Below are positions 35,570-43,899 of a stretch of 64,000 bases of DNA, piece by piece; position 1 is the first letter of the stretch, and every line of letters starts with the position of its first letter. The notes beneath the pieces were generated by a model. The model saw only the letters and a program-made list of their open reading frames with translations, had not been told where the DNA came from and made no database searches. The DNA comes from Streptomyces megasporus. GTDB lineage: Bacteria > Actinomycetota > Actinomycetes > Streptomycetales > Streptomycetaceae. The stretch lies in contig NZ_JODL01000012.1 of the NCBI RefSeq assembly GCF_000718985.1, positions 124,001 through 188,000 on the forward strand. The letters are read 5' to 3'. Position numbers and translations under genes: made by a program.

Positions 35570-36022
35570 CTACCGCTCCCGGCGCCAGGCGGCGAGGGAG
35601 GCGAGGATCGCCTGGAGGGTGCCGCGTTCGACGGCTTGGGCGATGTGGCCGTCGCCGAAGCGTTCGCCGCGCACGATGGTGGTGGCCAGGCGGATCGCGT
35701 CGGCGGGGGAGAGCGGCGTCCCGTCGTCGGGCACGTCGGGCGGACGGCGGTCCGTCCAGTGGTAGGCGGGGGTGACGGCGCCGACCTCGGACAGCGCGTG
35801 GCAGGCCCGCTCCACCCGCTCGCCGTAGATCGGGTAGCCGAACGTCAGCACACCGTCCTCCCGCCGCATGGGCGGCTTCCAGCGGACGTCGTCCTCGTCG
35901 TGGGGACGCGCGGCGAACTCGTCGGCCACGGCCGACAGTCGCTCCCAGGCGTCGGACCGTTCGGGAGAGGTGTCGAGGCACGCGAGCAGCGCCGCGTCGT
36001 CGGGGTCGCCGTTGTCGCTCAT
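35570..36022 (-). CDS. DUF6508 protein
   Basis: A 150-residue protein starting at ATG 36022 (MSDNGDPDDAALLACLDTSP). The segment YPIYGERVERACHALSEVGA and the end GERFGDGHIAQAVERGTLQA match the DUF6508 family, a small Actinobacterial group of unknown function. It is predicted cytoplasmic and helical. No operon partner is apparent. Confidence 0.75.
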   Translation of the reverse strand: MSDNGDPDDAALLACLDTSPERSDAWERLSAVADEFAARPHDEDDVRWKPPMRREDGVLTFGYPIYGERVERACHALSEVGAVTPAYHWTDRRPPDVPDDGTPLSPADAIRLATTIVRGERFGDGHIAQAVERGTLQAILASLAAWRRER

Positions 36023-36085
36023 CGCAGCACGGTAGCGCGGGAGGGGAGCATTCCGTGCTCGAACGGCCCGGAAACGACGGGGTGT

Positions 36086-36118
36086 TGACACGGCCCGGTG
36101 AGGTTCCCCGCCGTGTCA
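36086..36118. terminator. Hairpin overlapping the ABC permease stop
   Basis: A 9-bp perfect stem TGACACGGC/GCCGTGTCA with a 15-base loop, ending on the permease stop codon (36116-36118). It lies between two genes read in the same (minus) direction, so it should end the ABC operon. Confidence 0.55.
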
Positions 36119-37786
36119 CCGTACGTGGGCGCGGGCGCGAGCCCATGCCCACCACAGCATCGACAGGGCCAGCAGCCAGCAGGCGGCGACGCGCACCGCC
36201 CACCCGTACGGCGCGCCGAGCAGCAGGGCGAGTCCCAGGACGCCGGTGGTCGGGCCGGAGGCGTGCCACAGGACGCTCAGCAGCGGGCCGGCGCCGGCGA
36301 GGGCGGGACCGCTGAACATCAGCCAGGCGGGCACCGGGGCGCGGTACGCGCTCACCAGGCCGGTGGCGACCAGCACCGGGCCCGCCGCCAGGGCGAGCAG
36401 CGGGCCCGTGGCGGGGGCGAACGGCACGGTGAGCAGGCAGCCGACGGTGGTGAGGAGGATCGTCGGCACGAGCGCGTGGTCCAGGGCGACGCGCGCGTAG
36501 GGGCGGGGCGACCACGCCGTGCGCCGGGGATCGTCGGCGTCCAGTCGGGCGGGTTCCAGCAGCACGGCGGCGGCGACGTAGCCGAGCGCGGCGGCCACGA
36601 CGGGCGCGAGGGACGCGAAAGACGCGAGGGACGCGAGAGACGCGAGGGACACAGCCCCGCCGCCGGCCCGCAGCACCGCGCCCGCCAGGAGGAGCAGCAG
36701 CACCGACAGGGCGGGGCGTCCGGGCGCCATCAGCAGGGCGACCGTGTCGCGCCAGGCGACCAACGGGCCCGGCGAGCGCGGTGGGCGCAGTCGGGCGGCC
36801 CACCGTCCGAGGCGTCCCCGGCGTCGGCCCTCCGGTCCGGCCGCCATCGACAGCCGGATCGAGCGCGGGTCGACCGCCCAGAGCGCGGCCAGCACCCCGC
36901 CGACCGTCCGGGCCCGGGAGCGCAGGACGGCGGCGGGCACGTCCGCCACGATCCTCCCGCAGGACGCGAGGGCGACGGCCGTGCAGACGGCGAGGAGGGC
37001 CGCGGCCACCGGCCACAGCGGCAGGGGCCGGCCGGTCGCGGCGAGGACGGGCTGGACGGCCCAGCCCCACGGGCCGGACCACAGCACCGCCGTCTCCACC
37101 GCCGGCAGGCGGTGCCCGTACGCGGCGGCCACCGTCTGCGCGGCGCTCAGCAGCACCGCGCCGGCCAGGAGCGGGGAGAGGCGGCGGAGTCGGTCGGCGA
37201 CCGTCGGGGAGCGTTGGACGAGGGCCGCGCCGGTCACGGCGAGGAGGGCCAGGCAGGCCGCCGGCGGCAGGACGGCGAGGGCCGGCCGGCCGATCCCGCC
37301 GAGCCCGGCCGCCGCGAGCAGCAGCACTCCGGCGAAGCCCACCAGCAGCGCGGCGAGCGTCCAGATCCCGGCGGAGAGCGCGAACCAGGGCAGCAGGACC
37401 GGTCCGCGTCGCACCGGCAGCGCGGTGAGCCAGTCGACGTCGGGGCGCGGCGGTGTCACCGGACCGCGCCACAGGGCGTCCCACGCGGTGAGGGCCAGGC
37501 CCGCCAGGGCGACGGTGACCGCGGCGGAGGGCAGGGTCCGGGCGATCGCTTCGGCCTGCTTCGCGAGGGGCGTCGCATGGCGGAGCTCGTAGAGGAGTCC
37601 GGCGGCGAACAGGCCGTACCAGCCGACCAGCAGGACCAGCGTCACGTACGCGGCGTAGGCGAAGCGGCGGGCGCGGCCGGTGCCGCGTCGGGCCCGTAGC
37701 CAGGCCAGGGTATCGGCGGTCCGGTCCGGGGTGTCCGTCGGGCGCGGGGGCGTGGACGTGTCGGGGGTCGGCGCCGTGCGGCTCAC
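36116..37786 (-). CDS. ABC transporter permease-like membrane protein
   Basis: A 556-residue polytopic protein with about twelve hydrophobic helices (the first is AYAAYVTLVLLVGWYGLFAA). It is very rich in Ala, Leu and Val, with Arg-rich loops. It lacks a recognisable EAA loop but is translationally coupled by a GTGA overlap to an ABC ATPase gene upstream, so it is the membrane half of an ABC-2-like exporter. GTG 37786 (VSRTAPTPDT) starts a Pro- and Thr-rich cytoplasmic tail. Around residues 380-395 a run of SLA/SFA triplets is encoded by 9-base tandem repeats. The substrate is unknown. Confidence 0.75.
   Translation of the reverse strand: MSRTAPTPDTSTPPRPTDTPDRTADTLAWLRARRGTGRARRFAYAAYVTLVLLVGWYGLFAAGLLYELRHATPLAKQAEAIARTLPSAAVTVALAGLALTAWDALWRGPVTPPRPDVDWLTALPVRRGPVLLPWFALSAGIWTLAALLVGFAGVLLLAAAGLGGIGRPALAVLPPAACLALLAVTGAALVQRSPTVADRLRRLSPLLAGAVLLSAAQTVAAAYGHRLPAVETAVLWSGPWGWAVQPVLAATGRPLPLWPVAAALLAVCTAVALASCGRIVADVPAAVLRSRARTVGGVLAALWAVDPRSIRLSMAAGPEGRRRGRLGRWAARLRPPRSPGPLVAWRDTVALLMAPGRPALSVLLLLLAGAVLRAGGGAVSLASLASLASFASLAPVVAAALGYVAAAVLLEPARLDADDPRRTAWSPRPYARVALDHALVPTILLTTVGCLLTVPFAPATGPLLALAAGPVLVATGLVSAYRAPVPAWLMFSGPALAGAGPLLSVLWHASGPTTGVLGLALLLGAPYGWAVRVAACWLLALSMLWWAWARARAHVR
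36605..36649 (-). repeat. Five 9-base tandem repeats inside the permease gene
   Basis: Five consecutive copies of CGCGARRGA encode Ser-Leu/Phe-Ala triplets in a membrane segment. Copy-number changes would keep the frame, so length variation between strains is expected. Confidence 0.8.
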
Positions 37787-38469
37787 CCGCCGGTCTCCGC
37801 CGTCGCCTCGTGCGTCGTCACCTCGTGCGGGGGGCCGTCCGCGATCGGGGAGCCGTCGGCCAGGACGAGCACGCGGTGCGCCGCGGCGCGGGCCAGCGCG
37901 TGGTCGTGGGTGGCGAACAACACCGCCGTTCCCGTCTCGCCCTCGGCGCGCAGCAGTTCGGCGAGGCGGCGGCGCGCCGAGGGGTCGAGCCGTTGCTCCG
38001 GTTCGTCGAGGACGAGCAGGTCGCGCGGGCGCAGCAACGCGGCGGCCAGCAGCATCTGTTGGAGCTGGCCGGAGGAGAGCCCGGAGGGCAGGGTGTCGGC
38101 GTGGTCGGAGAGCCGGTGGTCGCGCAGGAGCCGGTCGATCCGGCCGGCCGGATCGGGCACGGCGTGCGCGACCGCGACCAGTTCGAGGTGTTGACGGACG
38201 GTCAGGTCGGGATAGCAGCTCAGGGCGTCGCCGACGACCGCCACCCGGGCGCGCACCCGAGGGTCGTCCTCGGTCATCGGTGCGCCGTGGAACTCGACCG
38301 TGCCGGCGGTGGGCCGGTCCCGGCCGCAGGCGATCCGCAGCAGGGTCGACTTCCCCGAGCCGTTGGGGCCCAGCAGCGCGACGCGTTCGCCGGCGGCCAC
38401 CTCCAGATCCACCGATCGCAGCGCACGGCGTTCGCCGAAGACGCGGCTCACCCCTCTGAGCGTCAGCAA
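37783..38469 (-). CDS. ABC transporter ATP-binding protein
   Basis: A 228-residue ABC ATPase. Walker A is GPNGSGKSTLL, and the signature is LSSGQLQQ (a variant with QLQQ for GQxQR). Walker B is LLVLDEPEQRLD and the H-loop is FATHDHALA. No ATG gives the usual length; TTG 38469 (LLTLRGVSRVFGE) has GGGAGGGG just upstream and is the best start, although the frame is open to GTG 38619. Its stop overlaps the permease start. Together they form a two-component exporter. Confidence 0.82.
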   Translation of the reverse strand: MLTLRGVSRVFGERRALRSVDLEVAAGERVALLGPNGSGKSTLLRIACGRDRPTAGTVEFHGAPMTEDDPRVRARVAVVGDALSCYPDLTVRQHLELVAVAHAVPDPAGRIDRLLRDHRLSDHADTLPSGLSSGQLQQMLLAAALLRPRDLLVLDEPEQRLDPSARRRLAELLRAEGETGTAVLFATHDHALARAAAHRVLVLADGSPIADGPPHEVTTHEATAETGG

Positions 38470-38757
38470 GGCCCCTCCCGCCCATGCGATTTCCCCGCGC
38501 CCCGATTCTCCCCGACTCGCTCGGTCGCCGACGCTCCCGTGGCGACCGAGCCGTCCCCGAGCCGTCCCCGAGCCGTCCTCGCCAGGGGCACCGCGCTCTT
38601 CGTTCCCACCGGCGTCCACCGGCGTCTCTTTCGCGAACTCTGCTTCAAATGGGTGAAATGGCGTCGGTGGTTCCCTTCCTCCCGTGGCCGAGACACAAGG
38701 ATGGGGGCGGCAGGGACCGGCCGTGGCCGGTCGGATTCGATCGCGCGAGGAGACCCG

Positions 38758-39015
38758 ATGGGCAGGGCGTACGGCGTCGTTGTGGACATTCTGGTGGGCA
38801 AGTTCCAGTTCACCGAGGACGAGTTGGCACCGGAGGCCACGTTGGAGGACGTGGACCTGGACTCGCTCGGGCGGGTCGAGTTCGCCCTCACGCTGCGGGA
38901 CCGGACCGGTGTTCCGTTCGGTGAGGAGCAGGTCACCCTGGACACGACGCTGGGTGAGATCGCCACCGCGATCGAGGCGGCGTGGGCGGCCGACGCCGCG
39001 GTGGCGCCGCGGTGA
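38758..39015 (+). CDS. Acyl carrier protein
   Basis: An 85-residue ACP. The phosphopantetheine site is the Ser in DLDSLGRVEFALTL near residue 38, preceded by the acidic helix TEDELAPEATLEDV. ATG 38758 follows GAGGAGA. Its stop overlaps the ketosynthase start (GTGA), so the two proteins are made together. In the context of the convergent alpha-oxoamine synthase it probably carries the fatty acyl chain that is condensed with an amino acid. ACPs dedicated to sphingolipid synthesis are known from other bacteria. Confidence 0.9.
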   Translation: MGRAYGVVVDILVGKFQFTEDELAPEATLEDVDLDSLGRVEFALTLRDRTGVPFGEEQVTLDTTLGEIATAIEAAWAADAAVAPR

Positions 39016-40235
39016 GCCGCCCGGATGTCGCGGTGACGGGTCTGGGGGCGATCACCCCGGCCGGGGTGGGGGTCGAGGAGACCTGGCGCCGCGTCCGCGC
39101 CGGTGACTCCATGGCGTGCCGTGACGGGGAGTTGGCGGGGTTGGCCGTCGACTTCAGTTGCCGTGTCCCCGAGTTCACCGTCGCCGACCGTGCGCGCCGC
39201 CGGCAGTTGTGGCGTCAGGACCGCTTCACGCAGTTGGCGTTGACGGCGGCCGACGAGGCGGTGCGGGACGCGGGGCTGGACCCGCGGGAGTGGGACGCGC
39301 CGCGCGTCGGGGTGGTCCTCGGCTGTGGTCTGGGCGGCGCGGGCACCTGGGAGACGGAGTTCGCTCGGATGCGGCGGGAGGGGGCCGAGGCGGTGTCGTC
39401 GGCGGTCATCCCGATGCTGCTGCCGAACATGGCGGCCGGGGAGGTGGCGCTCGCCCTCGCCGCCCGGGGGCCGAGCCTGTCCGCCTCCACCGCCTGCGCC
39501 TCGGGGGCCAGCGCGCTGGCCATCGCCCGCGACTGGCTGCTGGCCGGGGTGTGCGACATCGTCCTGGCGGGCGGCACGGAGGCCGCGATCACGCCGCTGG
39601 TGGTGGCCGGGTTCCACCAGGCCGGGGCGCTGTCGCGGCGGAGGGACGAACCGGAGACGGCCTCGCGTCCGTTCGCCGAGGACAGTGACGGGTTCGTGAT
39701 GGCCGAGGCCGCGGCCGTCCTGGTGCTGGAGCGGGCGGAACACGCGCGGGCGCGGGGCGTGCGTCCCCGGGCCCTGCTGGCCGGGTGCGGTGCGAGCACC
39801 GACGCGCTGCACCCCACCGCGCCGCACCCCGAGGGGGCGGTCGCCGAGCGGGCGGTGCTCGCCGCGCTGGCGGACGCGGGGCTGGAGGCGAGGGATGTCG
39901 ACCACGTCAACGCCCATGCCACCTCCACCCCGTTGGGCGACGCGGCCGAGGCGAGCATGATCGGCAGGGTGTTCGGACACGGTCCGAGCGTGACGTCGGC
40001 CAAGGGTGCTTTGGGGCACTCGCTGGGCGCGGCGGGCGCGGTGGAGGCGGTGTTGACGGTGCTCGGCGTCGAACGGTCGATCGTCCCGCCGACGGCCAAC
40101 GTCGACGCGCCCGCCGCGCGGTTCGACATCGACCTGGTGACCAAGACGGCGCGGGAGCAGCGGATCGCCGCCGCGGTCAGCAACTCCTTCGGGTTCGGCG
40201 GCCACAACGTCTCGGTGGTCTTCCGGGCCGTCTGA
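39012..40235 (+). CDS. Beta-ketoacyl-ACP synthase, KAS II-like
   Basis: A 407-residue thiolase-fold ketosynthase that extends acyl-ACP by two carbons. The active-site Cys is in SASTACASGA, and the two His are in VNAHATSTPLGD and GALGHSLGA. The GFGGHN motif near the C-terminus is intact. GTG 39012 overlaps the ACP stop. The enzyme is complete, so the ACP/KAS pair could make or lengthen a specific acyl chain for the neighbouring pathway. It is convergent with the five-gene minus-strand group. Confidence 0.92.
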   Translation: MSRPDVAVTGLGAITPAGVGVEETWRRVRAGDSMACRDGELAGLAVDFSCRVPEFTVADRARRRQLWRQDRFTQLALTAADEAVRDAGLDPREWDAPRVGVVLGCGLGGAGTWETEFARMRREGAEAVSSAVIPMLLPNMAAGEVALALAARGPSLSASTACASGASALAIARDWLLAGVCDIVLAGGTEAAITPLVVAGFHQAGALSRRRDEPETASRPFAEDSDGFVMAEAAAVLVLERAEHARARGVRPRALLAGCGASTDALHPTAPHPEGAVAERAVLAALADAGLEARDVDHVNAHATSTPLGDAAEASMIGRVFGHGPSVTSAKGALGHSLGAAGAVEAVLTVLGVERSIVPPTANVDAPAARFDIDLVTKTAREQRIAAAVSNSFGFGGHNVSVVFRAV

Positions 40236-40278
40236 GGCGGCCCGGCGTGGGCCGTGCGGGATCACACGGCGGCGCGGG

Positions 40279-41310
40279 TCACACGGCCGTCGGAGCGGAC
40301 GGTGGGACGGGCGGTGGGACGGGCGGCGCGGTGGGGCGGAGGGCGTCGGCGAGGCCGGCGGGCCAGACGGTCTCGGGGACGAAACCGAGATCGCGGGCGG
40401 CCCGGTCGTGGCCGCACGTCCAGGCCGGGAACCGCGCCTCGCGGATCTTGTCCCGGGCGAACATCGACGGCCTGCCCCGGGCCCGCGCCGCCAGTTCCGC
40501 CCCCCAGGCCGTGGCCATCGCCACCGTGCGGGGCACCGGGACGGTCCGGGGCGGACGGCGGCCGACCAGGGCCGCCACGTCCGCCGCCAGGTCCTGGTAG
40601 TGGTGTTCGACGCCGTCGCCGACGTGGTAGACGCCGCGCGCGGACGCCCGGTGCTCGACGGTGGCGCCGCGTTCGGCCGCGGCGACCAGGGCGCGGCACA
40701 GGTCGTCGACGTGGATCAGCGAGTACAGGCGCGGACCGGTCCCGCAGACGGGCAGCACACCGCGGCGGACCATGGCCAGCAGGGCGGGCAGGAACTCGGT
40801 GTCGCCGGGCCCGTGGACGATCGGCGGGCGGAGCACCGTCCCCGGCACCCGGTCGGCCACCGCGCGCAGGGCCAGCTCGCCGGCGAGTTTGCCGCGTCCG
40901 TACGCCGACACCGGCTCCGGCGGGTCCGTCTCGCGGCGCGGCCGGCCGGGGCGGGACGGTCCGGCGGCGGCCAGGGAGGAGCAGTACACCAGGCGCGGCG
41001 GGGCGGGCAGGCCGGCCAGGGCCTCGCACAGCCGGCGGGTGCCGTCGGCGTTGACCGGGGCGTAGCCGGCCGGGCGGGTGGCCTTGACGGTGCCGGCCAG
41101 GTGGATCACGCGGTCGGCGCCGGCCTCGGCGACGGCCCGGAGCAGACCGCGACCGTCGGCCAGGTCGGCCGTCAACACAGTTACGGAGGGCGGCAGTTCG
41201 GCCCGTGCGGGGTCGCGGACCAGCGCGGTGACGGTGTGCCCGTCCAGCAGCAGCCGGCGGACCAGCCGGCGGCCGACGAACCCGGTCGCGCCGGTGACGA
41301 GGTACCTCAC
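40279..41310 (-). CDS. NAD-dependent epimerase/reductase, CerR-like candidate
   Basis: A 343-residue extended SDR. The NAD(P) motif TGATGFVGRRL is at residues 6-16. The catalytic residues are Ser in VYCSSLAAA and YxxxK in SAYGRGKLAG. It is the last gene of a four-gene minus-strand operon in which each start overlaps the previous stop. In bacterial ceramide synthesis the 3-ketosphinganine-type reductase (CerR) is an epimerase-family protein, so this is a good candidate for reducing the 3-keto product of the oxoamine synthase. The GTG start fits the SDR N-terminus exactly. The tail is Pro-rich. Confidence 0.8.
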   Translation of the reverse strand: MRYLVTGATGFVGRRLVRRLLLDGHTVTALVRDPARAELPPSVTVLTADLADGRGLLRAVAEAGADRVIHLAGTVKATRPAGYAPVNADGTRRLCEALAGLPAPPRLVYCSSLAAAGPSRPGRPRRETDPPEPVSAYGRGKLAGELALRAVADRVPGTVLRPPIVHGPGDTEFLPALLAMVRRGVLPVCGTGPRLYSLIHVDDLCRALVAAAERGATVEHRASARGVYHVGDGVEHHYQDLAADVAALVGRRPPRTVPVPRTVAMATAWGAELAARARGRPSMFARDKIREARFPAWTCGHDRAARDLGFVPETVWPAGLADALRPTAPPVPPPVPPSAPTAV

Positions 41311-42599
41311 CGGCGGGCCTCCGGCACGGCGGCGGCCATGGGCGAGGGGGTCACGGTCACGGGCCGGGGATCGGATCGGGGGTCGGATCGAGGGTGGAGG
41401 TCGCGCCGGTAGAGGCGGTGGCGGCGGAAGAGGACGCCGCCGAAGGCCTCGGCGTAGCGGTTGGCGTCCCGGTTGTCCTCCAGCAGCCAGGACAGCTCGC
41501 TCTCGGTGTAGCCGAGACGGAACGCGGCCCGCTGGGCCTCGGTGATCAGCGCCGCGCCCAGTCCGCGCGAGCGGTGGGCCTCCTTGATGCCGGTGATGAT
41601 CGCACGGGTCCGGTCGACGCGCCGGGCGGCGCGGGCGATCCGGAGCAGGCCGACGGGCACGCCGAGGGTGGTGAGCCGGCCGCGGGCGGCGCGCAGCGCC
41701 TGGTTGGCGTCGGGCAGCCAGAGGGTGAAGGCGACGGGTTCGCCGCGCACCTCGGCGAACCACAGCAGTTCGGGCCGGATCAACGGACGCAGCCTGCGCA
41801 GGGTGTGGGCGAACTCGCGGTCGGTCATGGGGACGGAGGCGTAGTTCCCGGCCCAGGCGTCGGTGTAGACGTCCCGCACGGCGGCCAGGTCGGCGTCCGC
41901 GCGGGCCGGGTCCATGGGGCGCACCCGCACGTCCGGGGAGCCGGTGGCCCACTGGGCGGCGCGGGCGATGATCGTGGGCGGTTCGCCGTCGGGCGGCATC
42001 GGGACCCGCCAGGACAGCAGGTCCTTGGCCTTGACGAGGCCGCAGGCGGCGTAGAGAGCGGGGTAGTGGGCGGGGTTGTACGGCATCATCACGCTGGGCG
42101 GGCCGTCGAAGCCCTCCACCAGCACCCCGCACTCGTCGTTGGTGGAGAAGCCCATCGGGCCGAGCATCGTGCGCAGGCCGCGTTCGCGCAGCCAGGCGGC
42201 GGCCGTGTCGAACAGCGCGCCGGCCGCGTCGGGATCGTCGGCGCACTCGAAGAGCCCGAACAGGCCGCAGTGCGCGTCGTGGCGGGCCTGGAGGCGGCAG
42301 TCCACGGCGGTGGCGATCCGCCCCACCACCCGCCGTCCCCGGCGGGCCAGGAAGAACTCGGCCGCGCCGACGTCGAAGAAGGGGTTGCGCCGCCGGTCGA
42401 GCAGGGCCCGCTGGTCCCGTTCCAGCGGCGCCACCCAGTGCGGGTCGCCGCGGTACAGGGCGCGGGGCAGGGTGACGAAGGCGGTGGTGTCCGCGCGGCC
42501 CCGCACCGGGCGGACGGTGACACCGCCGGTGGTCCCGGCGGCTGTGCGTCCGGTGGTGGTGCTCCCGGTGGCGGCCGCGGTGGTCGCGGCGAGGGTCAT
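41307..42599 (-). CDS. GNAT-family N-acyltransferase-like protein
   Basis: A 430-residue protein with an N-terminal domain typical of large GNAT proteins (LPRALYRGDPHWVAPLERDQ, then GLFGLFECADD and MLGPMGFSTNDECGVLV). A C-terminal GNAT fold follows with the acyl-CoA loop RSRGLGAALI near residue 345. It lies between the SPT-like gene and the reductase gene with 4-base overlaps on both sides. The bacterial ceramide synthase bCerS is reported to be GNAT-like, so N-acylation of a sphingoid-type base is a reasonable inference. Residues 1-30 are low-complexity Ala/Thr. Near the C-terminus RSDPRSDPR is a short repeat. Confidence 0.78.
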   Translation of the reverse strand: MTLAATTAAATGSTTTGRTAAGTTGGVTVRPVRGRADTTAFVTLPRALYRGDPHWVAPLERDQRALLDRRRNPFFDVGAAEFFLARRGRRVVGRIATAVDCRLQARHDAHCGLFGLFECADDPDAAGALFDTAAAWLRERGLRTMLGPMGFSTNDECGVLVEGFDGPPSVMMPYNPAHYPALYAACGLVKAKDLLSWRVPMPPDGEPPTIIARAAQWATGSPDVRVRPMDPARADADLAAVRDVYTDAWAGNYASVPMTDREFAHTLRRLRPLIRPELLWFAEVRGEPVAFTLWLPDANQALRAARGRLTTLGVPVGLLRIARAARRVDRTRAIITGIKEAHRSRGLGAALITEAQRAAFRLGYTESELSWLLEDNRDANRYAEAFGGVLFRRHRLYRRDLHPRSDPRSDPRPVTVTPSPMAAAVPEARR

Positions 42600-43822
42600 G
42601 CCGGCACCCCCACCGGTCGGCGGGGCCCCGGGGCGGTCGGGTCGGCGGGGACGGGGCCCAGCCGGCGCGCCACCTCGGCGAAGGCGTCCAGGACGCGGGT
42701 GATGTGCGCGTCGGTGTGGACGGCCTGGGGGGTCACCCGGATCAGCGCCCGGTTCCTGGCCACGGCCGGTTCCACCACGGCGTTGGTGAACACCCCCGCG
42801 TCCAACAGCTCCTGCCAGGCGCGCAGGCACCTGGCCGTGTCGCCCATGTGGACGGGGACGATCGGGGTGGTGGAGGCCCCGGTGTCGTACCCCAGCTCCC
42901 GCAGGCCCTCCAGCAGCCGTCGGGCGTGGCCGAACACCCGCCGCCGGTGGTCGGGTTCGCGCTCGACGATGTCGAGCGCGGCCAGGGCGGCGGCGGCCGA
43001 GGCCGGTGGCATCGCGGCCGAGAAGAGCACCGAACGGGCGTTGTACCGCAGGTGTTCGACGACGGAGGCGGGGCCGACGAGCATCCCGCCGACCGAGCCG
43101 AAGCACTTCGACAGCGTCCCGGTGACCAGGTCGACCTCGCCCGTCAGCCCGAAGTGCTCGACCACGCCGCGTCCTTCGGGCCCCAGCAGTCCGATGTCGT
43201 GGGCGCCGTCCACCACCAGGCGGGCGCCGTGGCGCCGGGCCAGCGCCACGATCCCGGGGAGCCGGCACAGGTCGCCCTCCATGGAGAACAAGCCGTCGGT
43301 GACGATCACCCGGCCGGCCACCGGGTCGGAGGCGGCCAGCAGCCGGTCGAGGTGGGCGAGGTCGGAGTGGCGGTACCGGCGGTGGTGCGCGGCGCTCAGC
43401 CGGACGGCGTCCACCAGCGAGGCGTGGTTGGACATGTCGGCGAAGACGATGTCGCCCTCGTCGAGGAGGGCCGCGAGCGCGAGGTTGGCCTGGAAGCCGG
43501 TGGTGGTCACCAGGGCCGCCTCGCCGCCGACGAACGCGGCCAGCCGTCCCTCCAGTTCCTCGTGGAGGGTGAGCGTGCCGTTGAGCACGCGCGAGCCCGA
43601 GCAGGAGGCGCCGAAGCGGCGCAGGGCCCGGGCGGCGGCCTCCGTCACCCGGGGGTCGGTCGACAGACCCAGGTAGTCGTTGCAACCGGCCATGACCACC
43701 GTGCGGCCGTCGATCTCCACCTCCGCGCCCCGGGCCGAGAGCGGGCGGTAGTAGGGCCGGGCCGGGTGGTCGGCCAGCGCGCGCTGGACCGCCGACCGTT
43801 TCGTGTCGAAGACGTCCGCCAT
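42596..43822 (-). CDS. Alpha-oxoamine synthase, serine palmitoyltransferase-like
   Basis: A 408-residue PLP enzyme that condenses an amino acid with an acyl thioester and loses CO2. The PLP Lys is in GTLSKCFGSVGG near residue 238. The substrate-side landmarks NDYLGLSTDPRV, SGSRVLNGTLTLHEELE, LFSAAMPPASAAA and TPIVPVHMGD look more like bacterial serine palmitoyltransferases than 8-amino-7-oxononanoate synthase (BioF) or KBL. VVDGAHDIGLLG holds the cofactor-binding His and Asp. ATG 43822 is used, and its stop overlaps the GNAT start. With the ACP and KAS it should make a 3-keto long-chain amino alcohol. Confidence 0.85.
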   Translation of the reverse strand: MADVFDTKRSAVQRALADHPARPYYRPLSARGAEVEIDGRTVVMAGCNDYLGLSTDPRVTEAAARALRRFGASCSGSRVLNGTLTLHEELEGRLAAFVGGEAALVTTTGFQANLALAALLDEGDIVFADMSNHASLVDAVRLSAAHHRRYRHSDLAHLDRLLAASDPVAGRVIVTDGLFSMEGDLCRLPGIVALARRHGARLVVDGAHDIGLLGPEGRGVVEHFGLTGEVDLVTGTLSKCFGSVGGMLVGPASVVEHLRYNARSVLFSAAMPPASAAAALAALDIVEREPDHRRRVFGHARRLLEGLRELGYDTGASTTPIVPVHMGDTARCLRAWQELLDAGVFTNAVVEPAVARNRALIRVTPQAVHTDAHITRVLDAFAEVARRLGPVPADPTAPGPRRPVGVPA

Positions 43823-43899
43823 GGTGTCCCCCGGGAGAGGTGTCGTCGGTTCTCTGCGTGTGGTGTTCCGGTGCGCGCGGGCGTGGGCCCGCGGGACGT

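Noticed and set aside
42596..43822. Oxoamine synthase as biotin BioF
   Set aside because: No other biotin genes nearby, and the SGSRVLNGTL and PPASAAA landmarks fit serine palmitoyltransferase better.
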